A stretch of 64,000 nucleotides of DNA from Amycolatopsis alkalitolerans (GTDB lineage: Bacteria > Actinomycetota > Actinomycetes > Mycobacteriales > Pseudonocardiaceae): contig NZ_VDFW01000022.1 of assembly GCF_006152065.1 (NCBI RefSeq), forward strand, positions 1-64,000, given 5' to 3'. Each line of letters starts with the position of its first letter. Within the stretch, counting starts at the first letter, position 1. The notes beneath the pieces were generated by a model that saw only the letters and a program-made list of their open reading frames with translations, did no database searches and was not told the DNA's origin. This document shows positions 38,857-49,405 of this stretch, piece by piece. Made by a program: the position numbers and the translations under genes.

Positions 38857-40569
38857 GTGCGCGCATCCCCGAATGCGGTCCGGTTCGCCTTCCAGCCGTT
38901 GTACAGCCTCCACACCGGCGGCATCGTCGCGCTCGAAGCCCTGGCTCGCCCCGGGAAGGGCTCGGTGCACGAGTTGCTCGACCGCGCCCATCGCGAGCAC
39001 CGGCTCGCCGAGGTCGACATCGCGCTCGCCGCCGAGGCCGTGCGCGCCGAAGCCGAGCAGGAGACCCTCCTCCCGCTGCATCTCAACCTCACCGCGCCCA
39101 CCGCGGCCGCCCCCGAGGCGGCGTTCGACCCGCTGCTCGACGCACTCGCCCAGGTCCGGCGCCGCCCGCGCGAGGTGATCCTCGAGATCGGCCCGCCCTT
39201 CGCCCAGGTCTGGCCCGAACAGTTGCTCGCCGGGCTGCACCGGCTCGGCGAACTCGGCTTCCGCCTCGCCCTCGACGGGCTCGGCCGGGCCGACCTGCCG
39301 TTCGCGCTGCTGGCCGCCGCGCCGGTCGACGTGCTCAAGCTCGACCGCAGCGTGCTGCGCGGCCTGCCGCAGGACGCGGCGTCGGTCGCCGTCGTGGAGT
39401 CGCTGCTGCACTACACCTCCCGCACCAGCACGCGGCTCGTCGCGACCGGCGTCGAGACCGAGGCCCAGCTGACCGCCGTCCGCACACTGGGGGTTCGGAT
39501 CGCGCAGGGCAACCTGTTCGCTCCGGCCGCCGATGGCGTCAACTGGTCTCATCTGCTCACCCCTGCCACCCCGGAACCGGATCCGCGAGTCGGGCCGGGG
39601 CCGCTGAGCGCGCCACGCGTGCGCGAGTTCATGCGCCCGGCGTGCACCCTGCCTGACATGGCCACGTGCGACGACGTGCGCACCGCGCTCGCGGCGGCCG
39701 ACGAGCCGACCGGCGTCATCGGCATCGACGAGCTCGGCCGTCCACAGTGGTCGGTCGACCGGTCGCGGTTCCTGGTCACGGTCACCGGCCCGTACGGGCA
39801 CGCGCTGCACGCCAGGCGCCCGGCCGCCCGGCTGGCGGACACCCCGCATGTGATCAGTGCCGACGCCGGCGCGCTGGAACTGCTCGAACTGGTCACCGAC
39901 GCCGACTGGAGCCGCACGGGTGACGACGTCGTGGTGGTCGACGCGCGTGGGCGGTGCCTTGGCGTGGTGCTGGTGACCGAGGTCGTACGCGGGGTCGCCG
40001 AGGCGAAGGTCGAAGCGGCGGCGGCGCTCAACCCGCTCACCCGGCTGCCGGGCAGCGAGACCGTGGCCCGCGACATCGACCGCCGGATCGCCTGCCGCGA
40101 GCCGTTCGTGACGGCCTGGCTCGACGTGGACTCGTTCAAGGCGGTCAACGACAACGCCGGGTTCGCGGCGGGCGACGACCTGATCCGCGCGCTCGGCCGC
40201 ACGCTCACCGATCTCGCGGCGCGGCTGCGCCGGATGACGGTCAGCCACGTCGGCGGCGACGATTTCCTCATCACCTGCGACGTCGACGAGATCGGCACGG
40301 TCGCCGGGGCGCTGCTGGACACCCCGTGGTCGGCCGACGGCATGCCGGTCACCGTGTCCCTCGCGACGCTCGTCTGCGCCACGTCCACGATCTCGTCGTA
40401 CCGTGAGGCCTCGCACCGCCTGGCGCCGTTGAAGAAGCGGGCGAAGGCGGTGCCCGGGTCCAGCTGGGTGCTGGGCCGCCCGGACACCGACCGCATCGAG
40501 ATCCTCCGCGGCCGCCGCCCCGTCCCGGAACAGCGCCCCGCCCCCCACCCCCTGGACCAACCCGCCTAA
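38857..40569 (+). CDS. EAL-CBS-GGDEF cyclic-di-GMP-related protein
   Basis: A 570-residue protein with the unusual order EAL first and GGDEF last. The EAL domain (about 8-235) has EALAR at 27-31, Asn77, Glu110, Lys161 and Glu200; the metal-binding DD pair of DDFGxGYSS is Asp140-Gly141 (ALDGLGRADLPF), so one ligand is lost. A CBS-like region (about 252-385) follows. The GGDEF domain (about 390-540) has LDVDSFKAVNDNAG and GGDDF at 466-470, an acceptable active-site variant. So cyclase activity is more credible than phosphodiesterase activity. The GTG at 38857 is supported only by a weak ribosome site. Confidence 0.85.
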   Translation: MRASPNAVRFAFQPLYSLHTGGIVALEALARPGKGSVHELLDRAHREHRLAEVDIALAAEAVRAEAEQETLLPLHLNLTAPTAAAPEAAFDPLLDALAQVRRRPREVILEIGPPFAQVWPEQLLAGLHRLGELGFRLALDGLGRADLPFALLAAAPVDVLKLDRSVLRGLPQDAASVAVVESLLHYTSRTSTRLVATGVETEAQLTAVRTLGVRIAQGNLFAPAADGVNWSHLLTPATPEPDPRVGPGPLSAPRVREFMRPACTLPDMATCDDVRTALAAADEPTGVIGIDELGRPQWSVDRSRFLVTVTGPYGHALHARRPAARLADTPHVISADAGALELLELVTDADWSRTGDDVVVVDARGRCLGVVLVTEVVRGVAEAKVEAAAALNPLTRLPGSETVARDIDRRIACREPFVTAWLDVDSFKAVNDNAGFAAGDDLIRALGRTLTDLAARLRRMTVSHVGGDDFLITCDVDEIGTVAGALLDTPWSADGMPVTVSLATLVCATSTISSYREASHRLAPLKKRAKAVPGSSWVLGRPDTDRIEILRGRRPVPEQRPAPHPLDQPA

Positions 40570-40574
40570 CCGCG

Positions 40575-40637
40575 CCGAGTTCGACGTTCGCGACGCCGAG
40601 TTCGACGTTCAGGACGCCGAGTTCGACGTTCGCGACG
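40575..40637. repeat. Three tandem 21-bp repeat units
   Basis: CCGAGTTCGACGTTCGCGAC+G occurs three times head to tail (40575, 40596, 40617; the middle one has CAGG). It is the reverse complement of the unit at 23541-23664 and lies between two convergent genes. Confidence 0.88.
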
Positions 40638-40649
40638 GTGAGATCGGCT

Positions 40650-41171
40650 TTAGCCCACCACCTTTTCCGGTTTCGCCGGTGTGAAGCCGTTCGCCCAGTT
40701 CTGCTGGACCTGCGCCGCCTCCGCGGCGTCCGGGACCGCGTTGGTGCAGGACGTTCCGGGGCCGTGGCCGGACATGATCTCCGAGCACGGGCCCGAGTAG
40801 TCGTCGGACAGCCCGAGGTTGTGCCCCAGCTCGTGCGCCGCGATCCTGGTCGGCGCGAACCCTTCGGCGACCTGTTGCCGGTCGAGGTAGATCTGCCCGT
40901 GCCCGTGACCGTCGGTGCTGGTGTAGGAACCCTGGCCGTCGTCGGTCTCGTGGAACACGATCGTCGCCGAGCCGCCTTCGACCAGCCGGATGTCGGTCAC
41001 CGCGGCGTTCCAGTTCGCCGCCGCCTGGTCGATCTGCGTGACGTAGTCCGGTGCCCCGGCCGAGCTGTAGTACAGCGTCGTGACCCCGGCCGCGCTCGCG
41101 TTCGGCGCGAGCTGGACACCGGCCAGAAGCGCCACTCCCAGTGCCCCACCGACCATTCGCCTGCTAAGCAC
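40650..41171 (-). CDS. Secreted snapalysin-type metalloprotease (M7-like)
   Basis: A 173-residue secreted zinc protease. A signal peptide (about 1-28, MVGGALGVALLAGVQLAPNA) ends in an ASA-type cleavage site. The zinc site HELGHNLGLSD gives His113, His117 and Asp123, as in Streptomyces small neutral protease, followed by the Met-turn EIMSG and two cysteines (129 and 142) suited to a disulphide. The mature protein is about 145 residues. The GTG at 41171 has AAGGAGG upstream. The LysR-type activator usual beside snapalysin in Streptomyces is absent. Confidence 0.88.
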   Translation of the reverse strand: MLSRRMVGGALGVALLAGVQLAPNASAAGVTTLYYSSAGAPDYVTQIDQAAANWNAAVTDIRLVEGGSATIVFHETDDGQGSYTSTDGHGHGQIYLDRQQVAEGFAPTRIAAHELGHNLGLSDDYSGPCSEIMSGHGPGTSCTNAVPDAAEAAQVQQNWANGFTPAKPEKVVG

Positions 41172-41278
41172 GACCTCCGCCTCCTTGCGGTCAGTTATTA
41201 ACCAGCAAGAACGCTAGACGTGGCGGCCTACCTTCAGTACCCACGAAAGTACTGAGCCCACGTATAGGTCATTATACA

Positions 41279-41295
41279 CCCGCCCTCGGGGCGGG
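41279..41295 (-). terminator. Hairpin ending the suf operon
   Basis: CCCGCCC and GGGCGGG form a 7-bp GC stem around TCG, beginning a few bases after the sufT stop on the minus strand and followed by TGTATAAT. Confidence 0.65.
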
Positions 41296-41298
41296 CGT

Positions 41299-41682
41299 TC
41301 AGAGGGTGAAGCCCAGGGCGCGAAGTTGCTCGCGGCCGTCGTCGGTGATCTTGTCCGGGCCCCACGGCGGCATCCACACCCAGTTGATGTGGAAGTCCTT
41401 GACCACGTTGGCGTTCCCGACGAGCACCGAGGCCGTCTGGTCCTCGATCACGTCGGTCAGCGGGCAGGCCGCCGACGTCAGGGTCATGTCCAGCGTCGCG
41501 GTGTTGTCCGGCTCGACGCGGATGTCGTAGACAAGCCCGAGGTCGACCACGTTGATGCCGAGTTCCGGGTCGACCACGTCACGCATGGCTTCTTCGATGT
41601 CCTCGACCTTCGCCACGTCGGCGGGCACCTCTTGCTCCGGCAGGTCGGCGGCGGCGCGACCCTCGCGGGTGTCCTCGGTCAT
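41299..41682 (-). CDS. sufT: SufT-like Fe-S cluster assembly protein (MIP18/DUF59)
   Basis: A 127-residue MIP18-family protein: VEDIEEAMRDVVDPELGINV, the reactive cysteine in SAACPLTDVIE, and WVWMPPWGPDKI. It assists Fe-S cluster maturation, last gene of the suf operon. The ATG at 41682 overlaps the sufU stop as ATGA and has GGAGGG upstream. It corresponds to Rv1466 in M. tuberculosis. Confidence 0.92.
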   Translation of the reverse strand: MTEDTREGRAAADLPEQEVPADVAKVEDIEEAMRDVVDPELGINVVDLGLVYDIRVEPDNTATLDMTLTSAACPLTDVIEDQTASVLVGNANVVKDFHINWVWMPPWGPDKITDDGREQLRALGFTL

Positions 41683-42118
41683 ACCGTTCCCTCCGTCTTG
41701 ACGAGCGCCTCCTTGAAAGCCATCCATCCCAGCAGAGCACACTTCACGCGCGCCGGGTACTTGGCCACCCCCGCGAACGCGATGCCGTCCTCCAGCACGT
41801 CCTCGTCCGGCTCGACCTGGCCACGCCCCTGCATCAACTCGACGAAGGTGTCCATCGTCTTGAGCGCCTCCCCCACCGGCCGCCCGACGACCAGGTCGGT
41901 CAGCACCGAGACCGAGGCCTGGCTGATCGAACAGCCCTGCCCCTCGTAGGAGACGTCCTCGACGGTCTCGCCGTCGAGCTTGACCCTCAGCGTCACCTCG
42001 TCACCGCAGGTCGGGTTGACCTGGAACGACTCGGCGTCGAACGGCTCCCGCAGGCCGCGGCCGTGCGGGTGCTTGTAGTGGTCCAGGATGATGTCCTGGT
42101 ACATCGACTCCAGGTTCA

Positions 42119-42119
<1 letters not shown>
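41679..42119 (-). CDS. sufU: SufU zinc-dependent sulfur acceptor
   Basis: A 146-residue SufU-type protein. Cys38 (NPTCGDE), Asp40, Cys63 (GQGCSIS) and Cys127 (RVKCALLGW) are the zinc/sulfur ligands. It takes persulfide from SufS and passes it to the SufBCD scaffold. The start overlaps the SufS stop by one base (TGATG). It has the insert between the second and third cysteine typical of SufU as opposed to IscU. Confidence 0.95.
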
Positions 42120-43423
<1,304 letters not shown>

Positions 43424-43439
43424 TCAGTTCGGGCGAAGG

Positions 43440-44210
43440 TCAGACGGAGGCGGGCTCGGCCTTGCCCGCGTACTTGACGTAGCCGTTCTCCTCCAGCTCG
43501 TCAGCCAGTTCCTTGCCGCCGGACTCCACGATCCGGCCGTCGGCGAAGACGTGCACGAAGTCCGGGGTGATGTGGCGCAGGATCCGGGTGTAGTGGGTGA
43601 TCAGCATGACGCCGACCTCGCCCGAGGCCTTGTAGTCGTTGACGCCTTCCGACACGACGCGCAGCGCGTCGACGTCGAGGCCCGAGTCGGTCTCGTCCAG
43701 GATCGCGATCTTCGGCTTGAGCAGCGCCAGCTGCAGGATCTCGTGACGCTTCTTCTCGCCGCCGGAGAAGCCCTCGTTCACGCTGCGCTCGGCGAACTCG
43801 GCCGAGATCTCCAGCTTGGCCATCTCGTCCTTGACTTCCTTGACCCAGTGCCGCACCTTCGGCGCCTCACCGCGTACCGCGGTCGCCGCGGTACGCAGGA
43901 AGTTCGACATGGACACGCCGGGCACCTCGACCGGGTACTGCATCGCCAGGAACAGCCCGGCCCGCGCGCGCTCGTCGACGGTCATGTCGAGCACGCTCTC
44001 GCCGTCCAGCAGCACCTCACCCGAGGTCACCTCGTACTTGGGGTGCCCGGCGATCGCGTACGACAGCGTCGATTTGCCCGAACCGTTGGGGCCCATGATC
44101 GCGTGGGTCTCGCCGGAGCGAATCGTCAGGTTGACGCCCTTGAGGATCTCCTTCGCACCTTCGTCGGTCGTGACGCCGGCGCGCAGATCCTTGATTTCCA
44201 GTGTGGCCAT
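43440..44210 (-). CDS. sufC: SufC ATPase of the Fe-S scaffold
   Basis: A 256-residue ABC-type ATPase without membrane partners. Walker [10 protein letters not shown], signature [10 protein letters not shown], Walker [13 protein letters not shown] and H-loop ITHY are intact. It drives the SufBCD complex that builds Fe-S clusters. The ATG at 44210 is separated by 28 bp from sufD. Confidence 0.96.
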   Translation of the reverse strand: MATLEIKDLRAGVTTDEGAKEILKGVNLTIRSGETHAIMGPNGSGKSTLSYAIAGHPKYEVTSGEVLLDGESVLDMTVDERARAGLFLAMQYPVEVPGVSMSNFLRTAATAVRGEAPKVRHWVKEVKDEMAKLEISAEFAERSVNEGFSGGEKKRHEILQLALLKPKIAILDETDSGLDVDALRVVSEGVNDYKASGEVGVMLITHYTRILRHITPDFVHVFADGRIVESGGKELADELEENGYVKYAGKAEPASV

Positions 44211-44238
44211 GAGGTTTCTTTCGTCCTTCTCGGAAAAG

Positions 44239-45405
44239 TCAGGCGCCGACGGCCTGGAGTTCGGTCTCGATCGCTCCCTGGAGGCGCTCGCGCACCTCCG
44301 GGATGTCGATCTTCATCAGGATCTCGTGGAAGAACCCGCGGACCACCAGCCGGCGCGCGGACTCCTCCTCGATCCCGCGCGACTGCAGGTAGAACAACTG
44401 TTCGTCGTCGAATCTTCCCGTGGCGCTCGCGTGCCCCGCGCCGAGGATCTCGCCGGTTTCGATCTCCAGGTTCGGCACCGAATCGGCCCGGGCGCCCCCG
44501 GTGAGTACCAGGTTCCGGTTGAGCTCGTAGGTGTCGGTGCCCTCGGCCTCGGCGCGGATCAGCACGTCGCCGATCCACACCGCGTGCGCCCCGTCGCCCT
44601 GCAGCGCGCCCTTGTACATCACGCGGGACTTGCAGTTGGGCACCGCGTGATCGACGAACAGCCGGTGCTCCTGGTGCTGCCCCGCGTCGGCGAAGTACAG
44701 GCCCAGCATCTCCACGTCCCCGCCCCTGTCCGCGAAGGTCGCGGTCGGCGAGATGCGCACGAGATCGCCGCCGAGGGTGACCACGATGTGCTTGAGCGTC
44801 GCGTCCTTGCCCAGCTTGAGATGCTGCTCGGACACGTGCACCGCGTCGTCGGCCCAGTCCTGGACGCTGACCACGGTGAGCTTCGCGCCCTCGCCGATGA
44901 CGAACTCGACGTTGTCCGCGTACGCGCCGGAACCGACGTGGTCCAGCACGATCGCCGCCTCGGCGTACGCCTCCGCGCGCACCTGCACGTGCCCGTACGC
45001 GACGTTGCCTTCGCCGGGGCCGGTCAGCCGGACGACCGACGGCTTCGACGCGCGCGCTTCCTTCGGCACCGTCAGGACCGTGGCGGACGTGAACGACGAG
45101 TACGCCTGCGCGGCGATCCGGTCGCTGGGCTCGCCGGCCTGCCCGAGGCGGGCGTCCTCGCGGCCGACGGTCTCGACGCGCACCTCGGGCGCGGCGTCGG
45201 CGTCGACCTTGATCTCGCCACTGGCCACGGCGGTGCCGTCGTGCAGGCCGCGCAGCCGCTTCATCGGGGTGAACCGCCAGTTCTCCTCGCGGCCGCCGGG
45301 GACCTCGAAGGCCTCGACGTCGTACCCGGTGAAACGCTCGGCCCGGGAGGTAGCCGGGACGACCACCTCCGCGGCCTCAGCGACGTTGTTCTGCGCCACC
45401 GTCAT
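44239..45405 (-). CDS. sufD: SufD scaffold subunit
   Basis: A 388-residue SufD. The beta-helical core shows repeated hydrophobic strands, and the C-terminus has the conserved [20 protein letters not shown] region, here cut to [17 protein letters not shown]. It pairs with SufB as a heterodimeric scaffold. The ATG at 45405 overlaps the sufB stop by one base. Confidence 0.94.
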   Translation of the reverse strand: MTVAQNNVAEAAEVVVPATSRAERFTGYDVEAFEVPGGREENWRFTPMKRLRGLHDGTAVASGEIKVDADAAPEVRVETVGREDARLGQAGEPSDRIAAQAYSSFTSATVLTVPKEARASKPSVVRLTGPGEGNVAYGHVQVRAEAYAEAAIVLDHVGSGAYADNVEFVIGEGAKLTVVSVQDWADDAVHVSEQHLKLGKDATLKHIVVTLGGDLVRISPTATFADRGGDVEMLGLYFADAGQHQEHRLFVDHAVPNCKSRVMYKGALQGDGAHAVWIGDVLIRAEAEGTDTYELNRNLVLTGGARADSVPNLEIETGEILGAGHASATGRFDDEQLFYLQSRGIEEESARRLVVRGFFHEILMKIDIPEVRERLQGAIETELQAVGA

Positions 45406-46853
45406 CAGCCGACGGCTCCTTCCATCTGCAGTTCGATCAGGCGGTTGAGCTCGAGCGCGTACTCCATCGGCAGCTCACGCGCGATCGGCTCGACGAACCC
45501 GCGCACCACCATCGCCATCGCCTCGTCCTCGGTGAGGCCGCGCGACATCAGGTAGAACAGCTGGTCCTCGCTCACCTTCGACACCGTCGCCTCGTGTCCC
45601 ATCGACACGTCGTCGTTGCGGATGTCGACGTACGGGTACGTGTCCGAGCGCGAGATGTTGTCCACCAGCAGCGCGTCGCACTTCACCGTCGAACGCGAGT
45701 GGTGCGCCCGCTTGGCGACCTTGACCAGGCCGCGGTAGGAGGTGCGGCCGCCGCCGCGCGCCACCGACTTCGACACGATCGTCGAGGACGTGTGCGGCGC
45801 GAGGTGCTCCATCTTCGCGCCGGCGTCCTGGTGCTGGCCCTCACCCGCGAACGCGACCGAGAGCACCTCGCCCTTGGCGTGCTCGCCCATCAGGAAGACC
45901 GACGGGTACTTCATCGTCACCTTGGAGCCGATGTTGCCGTCGACCCATTCCATCGTCGCGCCCTCTTCGCACTTGGCGCGCTTGGTGACCAGGTTGTAGA
46001 CGTTGTTCGACCAGTTCTGGATCGTCGTGTAGCGGCAGCGGCCGCCCTTCTTCACGATGATCTCGACGACCGCCGAGTGCAGCGAGTCGGATTTGTAGAT
46101 CGGCGCGGTGCAGCCCTCGACGTAGTGCACGTACGCGCCCTCGTCGACGATGATCAGCGTCCGCTCGAACTGGCCCATGTTCTCGGTGTTGATCCGGAAG
46201 TAGGCCTGCAGCGGGATGTCCACGTGCACGCCCGGCGGCACGTAGATGAACGAACCGCCCGACCAGACCGAGGTGTTGAGCGCGGAGAACTTGTTGTCCC
46301 CGGCGGGGATCACCGAGCCGAAGTGCTCGCGGAAGAGCTCCGGGTGCTCCCGCAGGCCGGTGTCGGTGTCCAGGAACAGCACGCCCTGTGCCTCGAGGTC
46401 GTCGCGGATCTTGTGGTACACGACCTCGGACTCGTACTGGGCCGCGACGCCGGCGATGAGGCGCTGCTTCTCCGCCTCCGGGATGCCGAGCCTGTCGTAG
46501 GTGGTCTTGATGTCCTCCGGCAGGTCGTCCCAGCTCTCGGCCTGCTTCTCGGTCGAGCGGACGAAGTACTTGATGTTGTCGAAGTCGATGCCCGACAGAT
46601 CGGCGCCCCAGCTCGGCATCGGCTTGCGCTCGAAGAGCTTCAGCGCCTTCAGTCGCGCGTCGCGCATCCACTCCGGCTCGGACTTCTTCGCGGAGATGTC
46701 GGTGACGACGTCCTCGTTCAGCCCGCGCCGGGCGCTCGCGCCGGCTTCGTCGGAGTCCGACCAGCCGAAGGCGTACTTGCCCAGCGACTCGATCGTCTCT
46801 TCCTGGCTCAGTGGCGCGGTGGCGGGATTGCGCTGCTCGGCAGCGGCAGTCAT
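45405..46853 (-). CDS. sufB: SufB scaffold subunit
   Basis: A 482-residue SufB, first structural gene of the operon. [30 protein letters not shown] and [16 protein letters not shown] are diagnostic; the cysteine and glutamate used for cluster assembly are in YVEGCTAP and the last third of the protein. No intein interrupts it, unlike M. tuberculosis SufB. The ATG at 46853 has GGAGGAAG upstream and overlaps the sufR stop as ATGA. Confidence 0.96.
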   Translation of the reverse strand: MTAAAEQRNPATAPLSQEETIESLGKYAFGWSDSDEAGASARRGLNEDVVTDISAKKSEPEWMRDARLKALKLFERKPMPSWGADLSGIDFDNIKYFVRSTEKQAESWDDLPEDIKTTYDRLGIPEAEKQRLIAGVAAQYESEVVYHKIRDDLEAQGVLFLDTDTGLREHPELFREHFGSVIPAGDNKFSALNTSVWSGGSFIYVPPGVHVDIPLQAYFRINTENMGQFERTLIIVDEGAYVHYVEGCTAPIYKSDSLHSAVVEIIVKKGGRCRYTTIQNWSNNVYNLVTKRAKCEEGATMEWVDGNIGSKVTMKYPSVFLMGEHAKGEVLSVAFAGEGQHQDAGAKMEHLAPHTSSTIVSKSVARGGGRTSYRGLVKVAKRAHHSRSTVKCDALLVDNISRSDTYPYVDIRNDDVSMGHEATVSKVSEDQLFYLMSRGLTEDEAMAMVVRGFVEPIARELPMEYALELNRLIELQMEGAVG

Positions 46854-47602
46854 GCGCTTCCTCCATCCGGAGTTCGTGCTCGGTATCCCCGCGGATCCTC
46901 CACGGGGACGTGTGTCGTGCACACGGAGTCACCGTGTGCGATGGTCGCCAGCCGCTGCACGTGGGTGCCCAGCAGCTTGGCGAACGCTTCGGTCTCCGCT
47001 TCGCACAGCTGCGGGAACTCAGCTGCGACATGGGCGACCGGGCAGTGGTGCTGGCACAGTTGCTCGCCGCTGCCGACCTGGCGGGTCGACGCAGCGTAAC
47101 CCTCCCTGGTCAGCGCCGCAGCCAGGGCCTCGGCACGCTGGGCGGGCTCGCCCGATGCGGTCACCGCGGCCTCGTGCGGACCGACCAGCGACGCGACCCG
47201 GCGCTGCGCGAACGCGCGAACCGCGTCCTCGCCCGCGTGCTCGGCGAGGAACCGGATCGCGGACACGGCGAGGTCGTCGTAGGCGTGCCCGAACCGGGCC
47301 CGTCCCGCTTCGGTGAGCAGGAAGAGCTTGGCCGGCCGGCCGCGCCCTCGCGGGCCCCGCCTTGGCGCGTCCCTCGTCTCGGCCTCGCCGTCGGCCAGCA
47401 TGGCGTCGAGGTGACGCCGCACCGCCGTCGGGCTGATGCCCAGCCGGTCGGCGACCACCACCGCGGTCACCGGACCCTCCTCCAGCAGCAACCGGGCCAG
47501 CTCATGCCTGGTCCGGCCCTCCGGAGACAAGGCGGTCAGCCCCTGGACGGGCACGACGCCACCCGGAGCGGTGGGCTCCTGAGGCGCGTCGCTGTTTTTC
47601 AC
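46850..47602 (-). CDS. sufR: SufR Fe-S-sensing repressor
   Basis: A 250-residue DeoR/winged-helix repressor of the suf operon. The HTH is about 43-75 ([20 protein letters not shown]), the C-terminal cluster cysteines are Cys187, Cys200 and Cys228, with the spacing 13 and 28 known from cyanobacterial SufR, plus Cys183. The holo form represses and loss of the cluster derepresses. The GTG at 47602 is the start because the operator overlaps it; no Shine-Dalgarno is seen, so it may be leaderless. It heads sufRBDCSUT. Confidence 0.92.
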   Translation of the reverse strand: MKNSDAPQEPTAPGGVVPVQGLTALSPEGRTRHELARLLLEEGPVTAVVVADRLGISPTAVRRHLDAMLADGEAETRDAPRRGPRGRGRPAKLFLLTEAGRARFGHAYDDLAVSAIRFLAEHAGEDAVRAFAQRRVASLVGPHEAAVTASGEPAQRAEALAAALTREGYAASTRQVGSGEQLCQHHCPVAHVAAEFPQLCEAETEAFAKLLGTHVQRLATIAHGDSVCTTHVPVEDPRGYRARTPDGGSA

Positions 47603-47613
47603 AACATTAGTGT
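47599..47613 (-). promoter_or_regulatory. SufR operator (ACACT-N5-TGTGA)
   Basis: Minus strand ACACTAATGTTGTGA matches the ACACT-N5-TGTGA site described for mycobacterial SufR, and it overlaps the sufR start codon. Autorepression of the whole operon is expected. Confidence 0.78.
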
Positions 47614-47761
47614 GTCGTATTTCCCGCCAGGAGGCAAAGGCGCCGCGCCGCGCCGTGACCTGCGTCACGTCCGCCGCCTTTCACAAGTGGCATTTCCCAG
47701 CGCCAGTACCGCCAGCCCCTCACCCACCACCACCCTCAACGGTGCCGCTTCGCGGCGCGGA

Positions 47762-47767
47762 TATTCT
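47762..47767 (+). promoter_or_regulatory. Candidate -10 box, leaderless start of mptB
   Basis: TATTCT is 6 nt before the GTG at 47774; no ribosome-binding site. Confidence 0.5.
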
Positions 47768-47773
47768 CTGAAC

Positions 47774-49381
47774 GTGGTAGTTGGCGAGCCGGACACCGGG
47801 CAGCGGTCTGCCGCGTCCCCGATCCGGCAGCCGGAGACCGCGCCCCTGGAAGCCGACGAACTGCGGGCACTGCACGTGACCCGCCGGTTCGGCACCGTCG
47901 GCGCGCTCTTCCTCGCGCTCGGCTCGCTCGGCGCCGGCGCGGCCCCCGTGCTCAACCCGGTGCAGGACATCGCGGTGCTGCGGCTGTTCGCCCGCATCCC
48001 GACCGTCTCGCTCGCCATCGCCTTCATCGGGATGGGCATGCTGGTCATCGCCTGGCTCATGCTCGGGCGCTTCGCGCGGCCCGGCCGCGCCCGGCTGGTG
48101 TCCCGCGCCCAGCTCACCCGCACGCTCATCATGTGGGTGACGCCGCTGATGTTCATCCCGCCGCTGTTCTCCCGCGACGTCTACAGCTACCTCGCCCAGA
48201 GCGAGATCGTGCACCGCGGGATGGACCCGTACTCGCTCGGCCCGGCGCAGGCACTCGGCGTCGGCGACCCGCTGACCAGCGGCGTGTCGAACATGTGGCG
48301 CGAGACGCCGGCGCCCTACGGGCCGCTGTTCCTCAAGCTCGGCAGCGTCATCTCGTCGCTGGTCGGCGAGAACGTGGTCGCCGGGGTGATGCTGCAGCGC
48401 GCGCTGGAACTGGTGGGCGTGGTGCTGATCATCTGGGCGCTGCCGCGGCTGGCCCGGCGGTTCGGGGTCGAGCCCGCGACCGCACTGTGGCTCGGCGCGG
48501 CCAACCCGCTGGTGCTGTTCCACCTGGTCGCGGGCGTGCACAACGAGGCGCTCGGCATCGGGCTCATGGTGGCCGGGCTGGAACTGGGCATCCGCCGGCT
48601 GCCGGTCCGCGTCGCCGGCGACAGCCCGCCCCCGCTGGCCCGCGGTGAACTGCCGTTCATCGTGCTCGGCACGGTGGTGATCACGCTCGGCGCCGCGATC
48701 AAGATCAACGCCATGATCGCGCTCGGGTTCTTCGGGGTGATGATCGCGCGGCGGTGGTATGGCCGCCTCTCCGACCTGCTCAAGGCCGCCGGGCTGCTGA
48801 CCGGCGTGTTCGCCGTCGTCATGGTCGCGCTGTGCTACGGCACCGGGCTCGGCTTCGGCTGGGTCGGCGCGCTCGGCACGCCGGGCCTGGTGCGCAGCTG
48901 GATCTCCCCCACCGCGGAGCTGGCGAACCTCGGCGGGGTGCTCGGCATCGCGCTGGGGCTGGGCAACCACACCGACGCGCTCGTGTCGATCGTGCAGACG
49001 GCGGGCACGATCGTGGCCGGGCTGATCACGATGAAGTTCCTGTGGGACAGCTTCCGCTGGCGCTACCGGCCGATCATCGGGCTCGGCGTGTCCCTCGGCG
49101 CGTTCATGATGCTGCACGTGGCGATGCAACCGTGGTGGCTGCTGTGGGCGGTCATCCCGCTCGCCGCCGCCGCGGGCACCTCCCGGTTCCGGGTCGCGGC
49201 CACGATCGTCAGCGCGGTGCTGGCGTTTCTCGCCCCACCGCCGGGCAGCACCTTCGACGGGCGGACATTCGTCCCGCTTCAGGCCTATGCGGCCGGGATC
49301 GTGGTGATTCTCGTTGCCCTCCTGGTGGTCCGGCGCAGCGCACCGATGCTGCTGAAACGGGACACGGCGCCGGCGGCCTAG
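47774..49381 (+). CDS. mptB: Alpha-(1->6)-mannopyranosyltransferase MptB-like (GT-C)
   Basis: A 535-residue integral membrane glycosyltransferase with about a dozen helices. The first external loop FIPPLFSRDVYSYLAQ carries the GT-C aspartate, and NPLVLFHLVAGVHNEALGIG is the conserved inner helix. In mycobacteria MptB (Rv1459c) elongates the lipomannan/lipoarabinomannan mannan core from polyprenyl-phosphate-mannose; it also sits next to sufR there. The GTG at 47774 is taken from the promoter position and the family N-terminus. Confidence 0.88.
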   Translation: MVVGEPDTGQRSAASPIRQPETAPLEADELRALHVTRRFGTVGALFLALGSLGAGAAPVLNPVQDIAVLRLFARIPTVSLAIAFIGMGMLVIAWLMLGRFARPGRARLVSRAQLTRTLIMWVTPLMFIPPLFSRDVYSYLAQSEIVHRGMDPYSLGPAQALGVGDPLTSGVSNMWRETPAPYGPLFLKLGSVISSLVGENVVAGVMLQRALELVGVVLIIWALPRLARRFGVEPATALWLGAANPLVLFHLVAGVHNEALGIGLMVAGLELGIRRLPVRVAGDSPPPLARGELPFIVLGTVVITLGAAIKINAMIALGFFGVMIARRWYGRLSDLLKAAGLLTGVFAVVMVALCYGTGLGFGWVGALGTPGLVRSWISPTAELANLGGVLGIALGLGNHTDALVSIVQTAGTIVAGLITMKFLWDSFRWRYRPIIGLGVSLGAFMMLHVAMQPWWLLWAVIPLAAAAGTSRFRVAATIVSAVLAFLAPPPGSTFDGRTFVPLQAYAAGIVVILVALLVVRRSAPMLLKRDTAPAA

Positions 49382-49391
49382 CGGAGAGTCG

Positions 49392-49397
49392 TAGGGT
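49392..49397 (+). promoter_or_regulatory. Candidate -10 box of the ABC ATPase/permease operon
   Basis: TAGGGT is 8 nt before the GTG at 49406; no ribosome-binding site is visible. Confidence 0.4.
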
Positions 49398-49405
49398 TTA
49401 ACGTC

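Noticed and set aside
37165-40560. 1131-residue minus-strand open frame
   Set aside because: Only the part 37165-38721 is a real gene (dGTPase). The remaining length is antisense to the EAL-GGDEF gene and has a low-complexity Arg/Ala/Gly composition, common for shadow frames in GC-rich DNA.
45405-46853. Intein in SufB, as in M. tuberculosis
   Set aside because: The protein is 482 residues and continuous through the conserved core; no splice-site motifs or insertion.
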